DNA from: Stomoxys calcitrans | Taxonomy: Eukaryota; Arthropoda; Insecta; Diptera; Muscidae | DNA length: 64,000 bases | NCBI RefSeq assembly: GCF_963082655.1 | Contig: NC_081553.1 | Location: forward strand, 49,187,228-49,251,227 | Direction of reading: 5' to 3' | Part shown: one piece after another, positions 47,326-57,340 of the stretch | Numbering within the stretch: position 1 is the first letter of the stretch | Layout of the letters: each line of letters starts with the position of its first letter | Position numbers and translations under genes: made by a program | The notes under the pieces: generated by a model | The model's database searches: none | Told to the model about the DNA's origin: nothing | Seen by the model: the letters and a program-made list of their open reading frames with translations, nothing else

Positions 47326-47629
47326 TGCAAATTTGCCCATGAACATGCCATTAAGGTACAGGGGCAAACTTCTCACATATCAATGAGTGTTGCCTGATTA
47401 AAGTTTACTCTCAATGATAAGGGGCCTTCTTTTTATAACAGAGTCCGCATGTCGTACCGCAATGCGACACCTCTTTGGGGAGAAGTTTTTACATGGCATT
47501 GTACCTCACAAATATCGGCGGCATAGGGAGAGGAGAACCACCGCTGAAAAATTCTGCTCGCCAGAATTCGAACCCAGATGTGCACCGTCATAGGCGGACA
47601 TGCTAACCCTCGGCTTTACTATGGCCTCC
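47326..47629 (-). mobile_element. tRNA-derived SINE, near full length
   Basis: Minus strand: GGAGGCCATAGTAAAGCCGA head (A box damaged), B box near GGTTCGAATTC, GGCGAGCAGAATTTTTCAGC, body with GGTGTCGCATTGCGGTACG, and tail ending ATGTTCATGGGCAAATTTGC. About 304 bp, collinear with the 60968-61277 copy. Confidence 0.85.
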
Positions 47630-47834
47630 TTTGAGTTGTTTATAGTGAATTAAAATAAACTTAAATAATATATAAACTAAAAAATTAAATAATTAAAAAA
47701 AAAAAACAAAAATAAAAATTAATTAGAAATCAAAAAGTAAAAAGAAAAAAAAAATAATAATAAAAAATAAAAAAAAAAACAAAAATAAGTAAAAAAAAAT
47801 AAATGTAAATCATAATACAATTTTAACAAAGATC
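47630..47834. other. A-rich low-complexity stretch
   Basis: Runs of A with scattered T (AAAAAATAATAATAAAAAAT type) directly downstream of the SINE head. No gene. Confidence 0.6.
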
Positions 47835-49445
47835 CCCCAATACCTTTCATTTAAGATCCACATTGTCATGGTCGGTAAATATGTCCGATTTAGGGGTGTT
47901 TTGGGGATTGAGGTGGTCCCCCAAATACTATGCCCGGAAAATATATCAGCATCGTGCTCTATTCTCATATTGTATATCATTTATTTGAACCCCATATTGC
48001 CATTGCCCTCAAAATTGGATATAAAATTCGTTTTCTAATCTCATTTAAACTCCTTATTGCAAAAGACTGCAAATATGTCCGGTTTGGGGTATTGGCCCTA
48101 AAAACTATGAATATTTAGACCCAAATTGTCTTGGTGAGCAAATACGTCCTATTTTGGGGGTTGGTGGGACATCCGCAAGACAGTTGGCCCCGAATGTTGA
48201 TATCAGATACGTGGTCTACTCCCAAATACCTTTAATATGAGCCCCATATTTCCATAATCGGCAAACATGACCGGCTTGGGGGGGGGGTTGTTTTCGGGGA
48301 TGGGCGGCCACTCAGTGAGTTGGCCTTAAAAAATATATATCGGATTCGTGTTCCACTTTAAAAACCCCTCTTATTTGAGCCTCATATTGCAAAAGTCAGC
48401 GAATACTTACTATTTGGGTCGTGTTGTGGGGGTGTGGTTGCCCCATAGACACTTTTCCCGAATATTGATATAAGATTCGTGCTTTACTCCCAAAGACCTT
48501 TCATTTGAGGCCCATATGGCAATGGTCATAAATTTGACCCCTTTGGGGGATGATTTGGCGAGAGGCGGCCCCCAAACACTTGGTCCAATTTTGGATAACA
48601 GATTCGTAGAATACGAATACGAAATTCAAATACCTTTTATTTAAGCCCCATATTCCCATGGTCAGTAAATAAGTTCTGTTTAGGGGGTGTTTTGTGGAAG
48701 GGGTCCCCCCCCCCCCCCCCCCCCATAACCGTGATCCCACATTTGGATATCATATTTGTATTCTACTCGCAAATACCTTTCATTTGAGTCCTATATTGCC
48801 ATGAACGGTATATGTCCGATTTAGGGGTGTATTGGGGGTTGGGTGGTGTTGTGGAGGTTGGGTGGCCCCATAGACACTTTTCCCGAATATTGATATCAAA
48901 TTCGTGCTTTACTCCCAAAGACCTTTCATTTGAGCCCCATATTGCTATGGTCGTTTGACCCCTTTGGGGGATGTTTTGGTGAGAGACGGCCCCACAAACA
49001 CTTGGTCCCATATTTGGATATCAGATTAGAATTCTACATTCAAATACCTTTTATTTAAGCTCCATATTCCCATGGTCAGTAAATAAGTCCTGTTTGGCGG
49101 GTGTTTTGGGGAAGGGTCCAACCCCCCAGAACCGTGATCCCACATTTGGATATCAGATTTGTATTCTACTCGCAAATACCCTTCATTTGAGTCCCATATT
49201 GCCATGGTCGGTGTAAATATGACCGATTTAAGGGTGTTTTGAAGCTTAGGGTGGTCCCCCTAGCACTTGGTCCGACAATTGGATATCAGATATGTTTTCT
49301 TAACCTAAATACCTTTCATTTGAGTCCCATATTGTCGTGGTTGGTCTAAATATATGTTTGGTAGGTTTTAGGATGGGGCAGCCCCCCTAGGTACCCCATC
49401 TGAAATTTGGATACCAAATTTTTATTTTTATAACTCCAAAGTTGA
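47835..49445 (+). repeat. GAGCCCCATATT-type tandem repeat, ~12 units
   Basis: Units of about 110-140 bp with CATTTGAGCCCCATATTGCC-like cores at many points (for example near 48505, 48780, 48935 and 49190). There is a 20-base C run at 48705-48724 inside one unit. The units around 48470-48700 and 48890-49140 look like a duplicated block of about 410 bp. Confidence 0.75.
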
Positions 49446-49469
49446 GTTATTGAGCTCAAATTTTACACA

Positions 49470-49795
49470 GACCTGTATTTTTATTTCCATCACCCCATCA
49501 TTCGGTGATGGAAATTCATTTTGTCATACCTTTTGCAACACATCGAAATATCCCTTTTCTCGACCCTATAAAGTCTAAATATTCTTGATCTTCGTAAAAC
49601 TCTAAGACTCTATGTCCGTCCGTCTGTCTGTTGAAATCACGCTACAGTCTTTAAAAATAAAGATATTGAATTGAAACTTTGCACAGGTTTTGTTTTTGTC
49701 CATAGGCAGGTTAGGTTCGAAGATGGGCTATATCGAACTATATCTTGATATAGCCCCATATAGACCGATCTGCCGATTGAAGGTCTTAAATCGCA
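49470..49795 (-). mobile_element. DINE-like element, 3' end fragment
   Basis: TTTCCATCACCCCATCATTC, TTGCAACACATCGAAATATC, TCCGTCCGTCTGTCTGTTGA, then one partial monomer (TATATCGAACTATATCTTGA) ending near 49795, where the terminal module of the other repeat family resumes. Confidence 0.7.
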
Positions 49796-50015
49796 CCACC
49801 CATCTCCGAGATCTGGTGTTTCTGAAAATTAGGGTAAGGGGAAGGGTCTGCCCCCCCTTCAGATATCAAAAAATTTAGTCCCCTTTTTTCACCCCGTGGT
49901 CATTATGCACCATCTGTGAAAATTTCAAGAAAATCGGTTCAGCCGTTTCTGAGTCTAAAAGGAACACACACACATACAAACAAACAAAAATTAATTTTTT
50001 ATATATAAGATAAAG
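49796..50015 (+). repeat. terminal module of the GAGCCCCATATT family
   Basis: CGCACCACCCATCTCCGAGA, GGGTAAGGGGAAGGGTCTGC, CATTATGCACCATCTGTGAA, AATCGGTTCAGCCGTTTCTG and ACACACACACATACAAACAA follow in the same order as at 37370 and 12400. The DINE-like fragment at 49470 separates it from its repeat units. Confidence 0.65.
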
Positions 50016-50028
50016 AAACTTTATTTTT

Positions 50029-51660
50029 TTATACCCTCCACCATAAGATGGGGGGTATACTAATTTCGTCATTCTGATTGTAACTACTCGAAATATTCGT
50101 CTGAGACCCTATAAAGTAAATATATTCTTGATCGTCGTGAAACTTTATGTCGATCTAGCCTTGTCCGTCCGTCTGTCCGTCCGTCCGTCCGTCTGTCCGT
50201 CCGTCCGTCCGTCTGTCTGTCGAAATCACGCTAACTTCCGAAGGAGTAAAGCTAGCCACTTGAAATTTTGCAAAAATACTTCTTATTAATGTAGGTCGGT
50301 TGGTATTGTAAATGGGCCATATCGGTCTATGTTTTGATATAGCTGCCATATAAACCGATCTTGGGTCTTGACTTCTTGAGCCTCTAGAGTGCGCCATTCT
50401 TATCCGATTGGGATGAAATTTTGCACGACGTGTTTTGTTATGATATTCAACAACTGTGCCAAGTATGGTTCAAATCGGTTTATAACCTGATATAGCTGCC
50501 ATATAAACCGATCTTGGGTCTTGACTTCTTGAGCCTCTAGAGTGCGCAATTCTTATCCGATTGGAATGAAATTTTGCACGACGTGTTTCGTTATGATATC
50601 CAACAACTGTGCGAAGTATGGTTCAAATCGGTTCATAACCTTATATAGCTGTCATATAAACCGATCTGGGGTCTTGACTTCTTGAGCCTCTAGAGTGCGC
50701 CATTCTTATCCGATTGGGATGAAATTTTGCACGACGTGTTTTGTTATGATATCCAACATCTGTGCCAAGTATGGTTCAAATCGGTTTATAACCTGATATA
50801 GCCCCCATATAAACCGATCTTGGGTCTTGACTTCTTGAGCCTCTAGAGTGCGCAATTCTTATCCGATTGGAATGAAATTTTTCACGACGTGTTTCGTTAT
50901 GATATCCAACAACTGTGCGAAGTATGGTTCAAATCGGTTCATAACCTTATATAGCTGTCATATAACCCGATCTGGGGTCTTGACTTCTTGAGCCTCTAGA
51001 GTGCGCAATTCTTATCCAATTTGAATGAATTTTGGCACGTATATTTTGTTATGATATCCATCAACTGTGCCAAATATGGTTCAAATCGGTTCATAACCTG
51101 GTATAGCTGTCATATAAACAGATCTGAGGACTTGGCTACTTGAGCTTCTAGAGGGCGCAATTCCTATCCGATTTGGCTGAAATTTTGCATGACGAATTTT
51201 ATTCTTACTTTCAACAACTGTGCCAAATAAGGTTCAAATCGATTCATAACCTGATATAGCTGCCATATAAACCGATCTGGGATCTTGACTTCTTGAGCCT
51301 CTAGAGGTCGCAATTATTATCCGATTTGCCTGAAATTTTGTACGACGGATTCTCTCATGACCATTAACATACGTGTTTATTATGGTCTGAATCGGTCGCT
51401 ACAGCTCCCATATAAATCGATCTCTCTAATTTACTTCTTGAGCCCACAAAGAGCGCAATTCTTATTTGAATTGGCTGACATTTTACACAGGTCTCCAACA
51501 TAAATATAATTTAATTGTGGTCCAAACCGGACCATATCTTAATATCGCTCTAATAGCAGAGCAAATCTTTTCTTATATCCTTTTTTTTTTGCCTAAGAAG
51601 AGATGGTGGAGGGTATATAAGATTCGGCTCGGCCGAACTTAGCACACTTTTACTTGTTTT
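50029..51660 (-). mobile_element. DINE-like element, complete, with expanded GTCY block and ~8 monomers
   Basis: Left end ATACCCTCCACCATAAGATG, then GTCC/GTCT tetranucleotides over 50163-50220, the longest such block here. Then CTTGAAATTTTGCAAAAATA and tandem monomers with exact 153-bp spacing (50336, 50489, 50642). Two alternating variants (AGCTGCCATATAAACCGATC versus AGCTGTCATATAAACCGATC) give a ~306-bp dimer. Right end ATTCGGCTCGGCCGAACTTA hairpin and ACTTTTACTTGTTTTT. Both ends are present. Confidence 0.85.
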
Positions 51661-51664
51661 TCTT

Positions 51665-53480
51665 TATTACAGATACACTATAAAATAGTGTATCTATAAT
51701 TTTGCCCATTACTGTAGTTCCATCTACATGGTCCATACGAACCTGGTTGCTGGGAAAATCATAGACATATGTACATGATTCAAGGGAAAAGAAGCTTTTA
51801 TACTTCACTAAAATCGGCCTTTCCTTTTACAAAAACTTACAAACTGCAAATGTGTGTGTATGTGTAAATTTAAAAATACCAATACCCTAGTAGCGGTATG
51901 TGTGTGTGTGTGTATTTAAAACTTCCTAGAATATGCATCGCATCTTTCATTCTTAACCACAATTGCACTTATAAGTCACTTTTATAGTGCCATAGCCATA
52001 CACTACGTGGATGGGCACATCCATCATGGAATCCATCTGAAACATCAGCATTGGTGGTCTCGACAAACCACAACACATTTGTTAAACACACTTTGCCTTC
52101 AAGTTTGACGATGGTTTGATGGCATAAAATACGACCGACAGCCAACACTCTCAAGAAAATATGGACGATAACGGTGACACAAAGTAGTAAGTAAAGCGTC
52201 GACTGCTGGAGCCTGGTGTCTACGGTGACTTGAGTAATAAAGTAAAGTTCTATAGTCCATATGTGTCTTATAGAGACCGGTTGTTGTTTCTGCTATACCC
52301 AAGCGAAGGTATGACAAAAAGTGGGAGCTGTATGGAAAAAATATTCCGAAATCCTAAAAATGCCTGCAGCCATGTTACAAGAGACAGTGCGTTGCAGAAA
52401 GAAGGGGATAATTATAAATTTCTATTAGAAAAAAATTATGAAGCTTTGAGCAATGTTTCATAGAAAATTGATTTCTTCTTTTTAAAAAAAGTGATTTTCA
52501 ACGAAAATTTTCTTTCATTTCCACCTCCAATTTCAATTTGATTTAAAAAACCCTACATCTGTTTACAACACTTCCGTTTCCTCAAAGTGACTGTAGTGAA
52601 TATCAGTCCATAACATTCCATTTCACAACATCAACAGTAACCAAGGGATATTTTTGCGCTCTTATCTCAAAGAAAATTTTTAAGAATATGAATGCACATT
52701 CTTTTTACTACTCTTTCCTTTTTATTCATCTTCACTTTTGTTACTATGCGTCCTCTTCCTGGGCAACGAAGAGAGAAGAGAACGTGCTTTCATTCATGGC
52801 TTACCAATATTTATTCTTGCGAAAATGCCAATAGCTACGAACTAAGTTGCCTCCCAGATAAGGGGAAAAAGGAGGAGAAAGAACCCAACCCAGGCCCAGG
52901 CCCAGGACCATTCGAGTGTATTCACTTGGTGGACTACGACGAAGGCAACGACAAATGTCTTTGTATCGAAATGCATAAATTGCCAACAGACACGTATTTG
53001 AGTTCTTTTTTCTCTTTTTTTTCATTGCCAAGTCGATGGCAAATATTCCTTCGAATGCAAGTTCCAAAGACCACAATAGATAAGGTGCTGCTGGGCGGGG
53101 GCAAAAAAAAAACGTTGCCGGGAAAATGCTACTGCATGCGGGAATCCTTATAATGTGATACAATGAGAATGCCACTATAAATTCACATTCGGATTCACAC
53201 CCTCCCCACCCACCGAAAAAATCATGCTGTCACACAGCACATCGCATTTTGGGGCTAATAAAGTCATGGAATTTATATTTGAATTTATAAGATTTCTAAT
53301 CAAAAGTTATTGAAAATGCTAGTGATGGCGTGAATGAGGTCAAATGCAATCAACTGGCAATGGAAGTTCATTTCGTAAATATCGCGTAAAAGCAACAAAG
53401 TGCTGCTTCGGCAGGCACTTAAAGTCAATTGAAGAAATTATGGTGAAGACAAATTTAAGGAGAAGCTCAAAATAAGTAAA
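51665..53480. other. low-repeat sequence with one doubtful ORF
   Basis: TG-rich microsatellite at 51850-51915. The plus frame 52692-53153 (153 codons) starts MHILFTTLSFLFIFTFVTM, which looks like a signal peptide, and has 11 Cys and a PNPGPGPGP stretch. There is no recognised domain, and a 124-codon frame overlaps on the other strand. I regard it as probably not a gene. Nothing else recognised. Confidence 0.35.
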
Positions 53481-53489
53481 TTAACAAGT

Positions 53490-53705
53490 TACAGGGTGAT
53501 AAGAGCGACCGGGCCGATTCTTGGGAACCCACCTCCATAGATTCTGCTAAAGATGTATAATTCTACATGTCAAACTTCTTTCAAACCAGCAAAAATTAAA
53601 ACCTCTAGAAACCGAACAAGGATGATCGAGAGAGCGGTTTACATGGCAGCCATATCAGGTTATAGACTGATTTTGGGCCGTATTTGGCCAGTTGTTGAAT
53701 TCTTG
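53490..53705 (+). mobile_element. DINE-like element, 5' fragment
   Basis: AAGAGCGACCGGGCCGATTC, GGGAACCCACCTCCATAGAT, then part of a monomer (AGAGAGCGGTTTACATGGCA, GCCATATCAGGTTATAGACT). Truncated at about 53705. Confidence 0.6.
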
Positions 53706-54158
53706 TTTGAACCGTTAAATGGAGCGGACGTATTGTTATTTCACTCCACAAGAATTTTCCTGTAATTCGTAATAGGTCATTATTTTTGGAAGAAAATTTG
53801 AAGTCACTCAAGGATAGCTGCGATAGAGCTACCGCCATTAGGCGGTTGATGATCTGCGACCTAGAGCCCGGGAGTAGGCTTAGAATGGACTCCAAAGACT
53901 CATTAGCTGCGGTGGTGGTATCAGGTCGTAGCATGTTGTCAGCTACTGAAACCTGGACTGGTGGAGCGGCTGCTCCAGGCTCCACTAGCCGACAGACGAC
54001 TGGCCAGCAGGGGCTTTTGACGAAGACATCTGATTCGAGTCTAAAGGACAAGCTCAAACCTATTCCTTCTTCGCATGCCTATAATTTGCCTAGGCCATCG
54101 GCCTTTCCCGATGCGTCTTCTATTTTTCCAACACGCTCTTTAAGAGGTTGGAATAATA

Positions 54159-54387
54159 TTGGGTTGCCCAAAAAGTAATTGCGGATTTTTCATATAGTCG
54201 GCGTTGACAAATTTTTTCACACCTTGTGACTGCATTCTTTCTTCTGTCAGTTATCAGCTGTGACTTTTAGCTTGGTTTAGAAAAAAAGTGTAAAAAAAGT
54301 ATATTTGATTAAAGTTCATTCTAAGTTTTATTAAAAATGCATTTACTTTCTTTTAAAAAATCCGCAATTACTTTTTGGGCAACCCAA
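54159..54387 (+). mobile_element. mariner-like MITE, copy 2
   Basis: 229 bp with TIRs starting TTGGGTTGCCCAAAAAGTAA, flanked by TA at 54157-54158 and 54388-54389. It lies inside the LOA-type ORF1 fragment. About 20 bp shorter than copy 1 near GTTGACAAATTTTTTCACAC. Confidence 0.92.
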
Positions 54388-54429
54388 TAGAAGACGCATC
54401 GCTCTCAGGTTTATTGAAAAGCAAAAAAT

Positions 54430-54680
54430 TGCAAATTTTGCCCATGAACATTTCACTAAAGAACAGGGCCAAACTTCTCACATATCAACGAGTGCAGTCC
54501 GAATTAAGTTTTAAGGGGCAATGATAAGGGGCCTCCTTTTTCTAGTCGAGTCCAAACGGCGTGCCATAGTGCGATACCTCTTTGGAGAGAAGTTTTACAT
54601 GGCATAGTACCCCACAAATTTTGCTAGCATTAGGAGGGGAAAACCACCGTTGAAAATTTTTTTTGATGGTCTCGCCAGGA
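54430..54680 (-). mobile_element. tRNA-derived SINE lacking its tRNA head
   Basis: Minus strand, from its 3' tail (TGTTCATGGGCAAAATTTGC) back through the CGGCTATAAA-equivalent body to TGGCGAGACCATCAAAAAAA. The part upstream of TCCTGGCGAGACC (B and A boxes) is replaced by the 18-bp minisatellite. Confidence 0.8.
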
Positions 54681-55354
54681 AGCTTGGTTCCTCCAGGAAG
54701 TTTGGTTCCGCCAGGAAGCTTGATTCCGCCAGGAAGCTTGGTTCCGCCAGGAAGCTTGGTTCCGCCAGGAAGCTTGGTTCCGCCAGGAAGCTTGGTTCCG
54801 CCAGGAAGCTTGGTTCCGCCAGGAAGCTTGATTCCGCCAGGAAGCTTGATTCGGCCAGGAAGCTTGGTTCCACCAGGAAGCTTGGTTCTGCCAGGAAGCT
54901 TGGTTCTGCCAGGAAGCTTGGTTCCGCCAGGAAGCTTGGTTCCGCCAGGAAGCTTGGTTCCGCCAGGAAGCTTGGTTCCGCCAGGAAGCTTGGTTCCGCC
55001 AGGAAGCTTGGTTCCGCCAGGAAGCTTGGTTCCGCCAGGAAGCTTGGTTCCGCCAGGAAGCTTGGTTCCGCCAGGAAGCTTGGTTACGCCAGGAAGCTTG
55101 GTTCCGCCAGGAAGCTTGGTTCCGCCAGGAAGCTTGGTTCCGCCAGGAAGCTTGGTTCCGCCAGGAAGCTTGGTTCCGCCAGGAAGCTTGGTTCCGCCAG
55201 GAAGCTTGGTTCCGCCAGGAAGCTTGGTTCCGCCAGGAAGCTTGGTTCCGCCAGGAAGCTTGGTTCCGCCAGGAAGCTTGGTTCCGCCAGGAAGCTTGGT
55301 TCCGCCAAGAAGCTTGGTTCCGCCAGGAAGCTTGGTTCCGCCAGGAAGCTTGGT
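54681..55354. repeat. 18-bp minisatellite (AGCTTGGTTCCGCCAGGA), ~37 units
   Basis: About 674 bp of tandem 18-bp units; most are identical, with occasional single-base variants (GATTCCGCC, GGTTCTGCC, GGTTACGCC). Because 18 is a multiple of three, three frames stay open and give repetitive proteins (GSARKL, VPPGSL, FLAEPS), which are artefacts. On the minus strand the unit TCCTGGCGGAACCA resembles the SINE sequence TCCTGGCGAGACCA beside the B box, suggesting it arose from the SINE head. Confidence 0.95.
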
Positions 55355-55494
55355 GCGAATGATTCTAAGACTCTTACTGTTAGGGAGAGAGATTCCTTAA
55401 ATTGGGCTCGGCAATTCGCTGCACAAGCTACCCCCAAAGACTATACGTCTAGATTCGGAAACTGTCAGTCAAAAGGCTGCGGTCACTTGGAGGG

Positions 55495-55630
55495 CATCCC
55501 ATGCCGTTCGAACTCGGCTATAAAAAGGAGATTCCTTATCATTTAGGTTAAACTTGATCGGACTGCACACATTGATATGTGAGAAGGTTGCCCCTTTTCC
55601 TTAGTGGAATGTTCATGAACAATATTTGCA
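55495..55630 (+). mobile_element. tRNA-derived SINE, 5'-truncated
   Basis: GCCGTTCGAACTCGGCTATA, AAAAGGAGATTCCTTATCAT and the tail GTGGAATGTTCATGAACAAT. Opposite in orientation to the SINE at 54430, so together they look like a long inverted repeat, but the sequence between (55365-55460) fits the host LOA-type frame, so two separate insertions are more likely. Confidence 0.75.
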
Positions 55631-56489
55631 TTTGCAATCCCAATCTTTCAACCACCGACATGCTCTATTCGTACTAAACTCCGACTATCTTGCAGACCTC
55701 AACAAGTCTGAAGGGGTTGTATCCTACGGATTCAACAAGTTGAAACTGAAGATCTATAGAAGTGGTGGCGTTGGGGAATCAGGATACGACTCAGCAGTTG
55801 TTGCTGAACACTTGCCTGAGGAACTATCGACCACATCGCTAAAGTCTGGCGGATTGCAGGAGACTGAAAATCCCCCTGCCACAATCGAGGCAGAAGGGAA
55901 CGACATCGAAACGGGACCCGACAAGCCGTGGGTGTGGGTGGGTCACAAATATGGGCTGGGCTCAAGCACGGAACTCGAAAAGTACAATAGTGAAGAATCT
56001 AAGGAGAAATTATCCACACCGCAAGTGCCCAGTGTCCTGAGGAAGAGTGGTTCCACAGCTTTCTCACCTGCCCCTGGATGTGTACGGAAGCTCATCATGA
56101 CAAGTTCTAACGAATCTTGTGAGGATAAACTCCTAGTGGAAGACGAGGCTAATGCAACAGTGGTGAAAGTTCTGCATCCTGACTATGGCCCGGTTTCTAC
56201 AGATAAATCTCCACCATTGTAAGGCCTCTTCGGCGCCACTAAAGCTCCTCCTGATGGCTGGGGGATTTGACGTGGTTTTTATCCAGGAAACATGGGGGTG
56301 TGGAGGTATGGTACGTGGACTAAGAATTGCGGGATTTTAACTTCTCAAGGCAACGGGGAATGGGAGACACAGAGCCTGTATTCTTGCAAAGGGTAGTCTA
56401 AATGTTTTTCTTCTTATTACTGGCTGACTTCTCTATATATGCCACACGATTCAGAGATGCTGCCTTCAGACCTTAAGTCGCTGAGATCG

Positions 56490-56850
56490 ACTCAGAATGT
56501 CGAGACGATCCAGAATATATATATTGGGTTGCCCAAAAAGTAATTGCGGATTTTTTAAAAGAAAGTAAATGCATTTTTAATAAAACTTAGAATGAACTTT
56601 AATCAAATATACTTTTTTTACACTTTTTTTCTAAAGCAAGCTAAAAGTAACAACTGATACCTGACAGAAGAAAGAATGCAATTACAGAGTAACAAGCTGT
56701 GAAAAAATTTGTCAACGCCGACTATATGAAAAATCCGCAATTACTTTTTGGGCATTCCAATATTTTATAGGGTCGCCGATCAATATTTCGAGGTGTTATA
56801 AACGGAATGACTAGATTAGTATACCCCCAACCTATGGTGGTGGGTATAAA
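56490..56850 (+). mobile_element. DINE-like 3' end interrupted by MITE copy 3
   Basis: GTCGAGACGATCCAGAATAT is followed, after the MITE, by TTTATAGGGTCGCCGATCAA and the end hairpin TATACCCCCAACCTATGGTG with GTGGGTATAAAAA. The order matches 38220-38328. Confidence 0.75.
56524..56760 (-). mobile_element. mariner-like MITE, copy 3
   Basis: 237 bp, reverse orientation, flanked by TA (56522-56523 and 56761-56762). The left TIR is perfect. The right TIR ends GGGCATTCCAA instead of GGGCAACCCAA, two mismatches. Confidence 0.9.
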
Positions 56851-57340
56851 AAGGATAATGAATAGTAATTGCTTTTCTTTTGAAGCAGCATCAGGTTATG
56901 CGCCGATTGGGGTCATACTTGGAGCCAATAGTAGATGCCATTGTGCAAAATTTCAGCCAAATTGGTTAAAAATGGCAGTCTATAGGGGCACAAGATGTAA
57001 AATCGGGAAACCGGTTTATATGGGATCTATAACAACTTATGAACCGATTTAGACCATATGAAGCTCGCATGTTTAAGATCATAGAAGAAGTCGTTGTATA
57101 AAATTTCATCCATATCGGATAAGAATTGCATCCTCTAGAGACTCAAGAAGTTAGGATCCGACATCGGTTTATATGGCAGCTATAACAAGACATGGACCGA
57201 TAAAACCCATTAACAGTTCCAGCCGACCTACTAAAAGGAAGTATTCATGAGAAAAATCTAGAGCGAAAAGTAGCGTGCTTTTGACAGACGAACGGACATG
57301 GTTGAATCGATTTTGAATATCAAGACGATCAGGAATATAA
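56851..57340 (+). mobile_element. DINE-like element split by a mariner insertion
   Basis: Three diverged monomers (GAAACCGGTTTATATGGGAT, CATCGGTTTATATGGCAGCT), then GACAGACGAACGGACATGGT and CAAGACGATCAGGAATATA. The rest of its 3' end (TGATGTGTTACAAACGTAAT and the CATACCCCCAGACATTGGTG hairpin) continues at 58566-58650 on the other side of the mariner copy. Confidence 0.75.

Larger units (their letters stand above)
53786..56480 (+). pseudogene. LOA-type non-LTR element: ORF1 and start of ORF2, broken by nested insertions
   Basis: Pieces of one coding region are separated by insertions. 53786-54158 is a Ser/Thr-rich N-terminal frame that stays open across the MITE site once the MITE is ignored. 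55365-55460 reads TLTVRERDSLNWARQFAAQA. 55626-56222 reads ADLNKSEGVVSYGFNKLKLK, resembling the ORF1 domain of LOA-type elements, and continues to an ORF1-like end HPDYGPVSTDKSPPL-stop. Immediately after, GGFDVVFIQETW (56260-56300) is the start of an APE endonuclease with the catalytic Glu; RLRIAGF and ACILAKGSLNVFLL follow with a stop between. The family is inferred from layout and motifs. It is inactive. Confidence 0.6.

Noticed and set aside
48705..48724. 20-base C run as a functional motif
   Set aside because: Homopolymer expansion within a naturally C-rich part of the repeat unit. May also be a sequencing length error.
54650..55546. Repetitive GSARKL, VPPGSL and FLAEPS proteins up to 298 residues
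   Set aside because: An 18-bp minisatellite keeps three frames open. There is no start context or flanking coding sequence, and SINE DNA lies on both sides.
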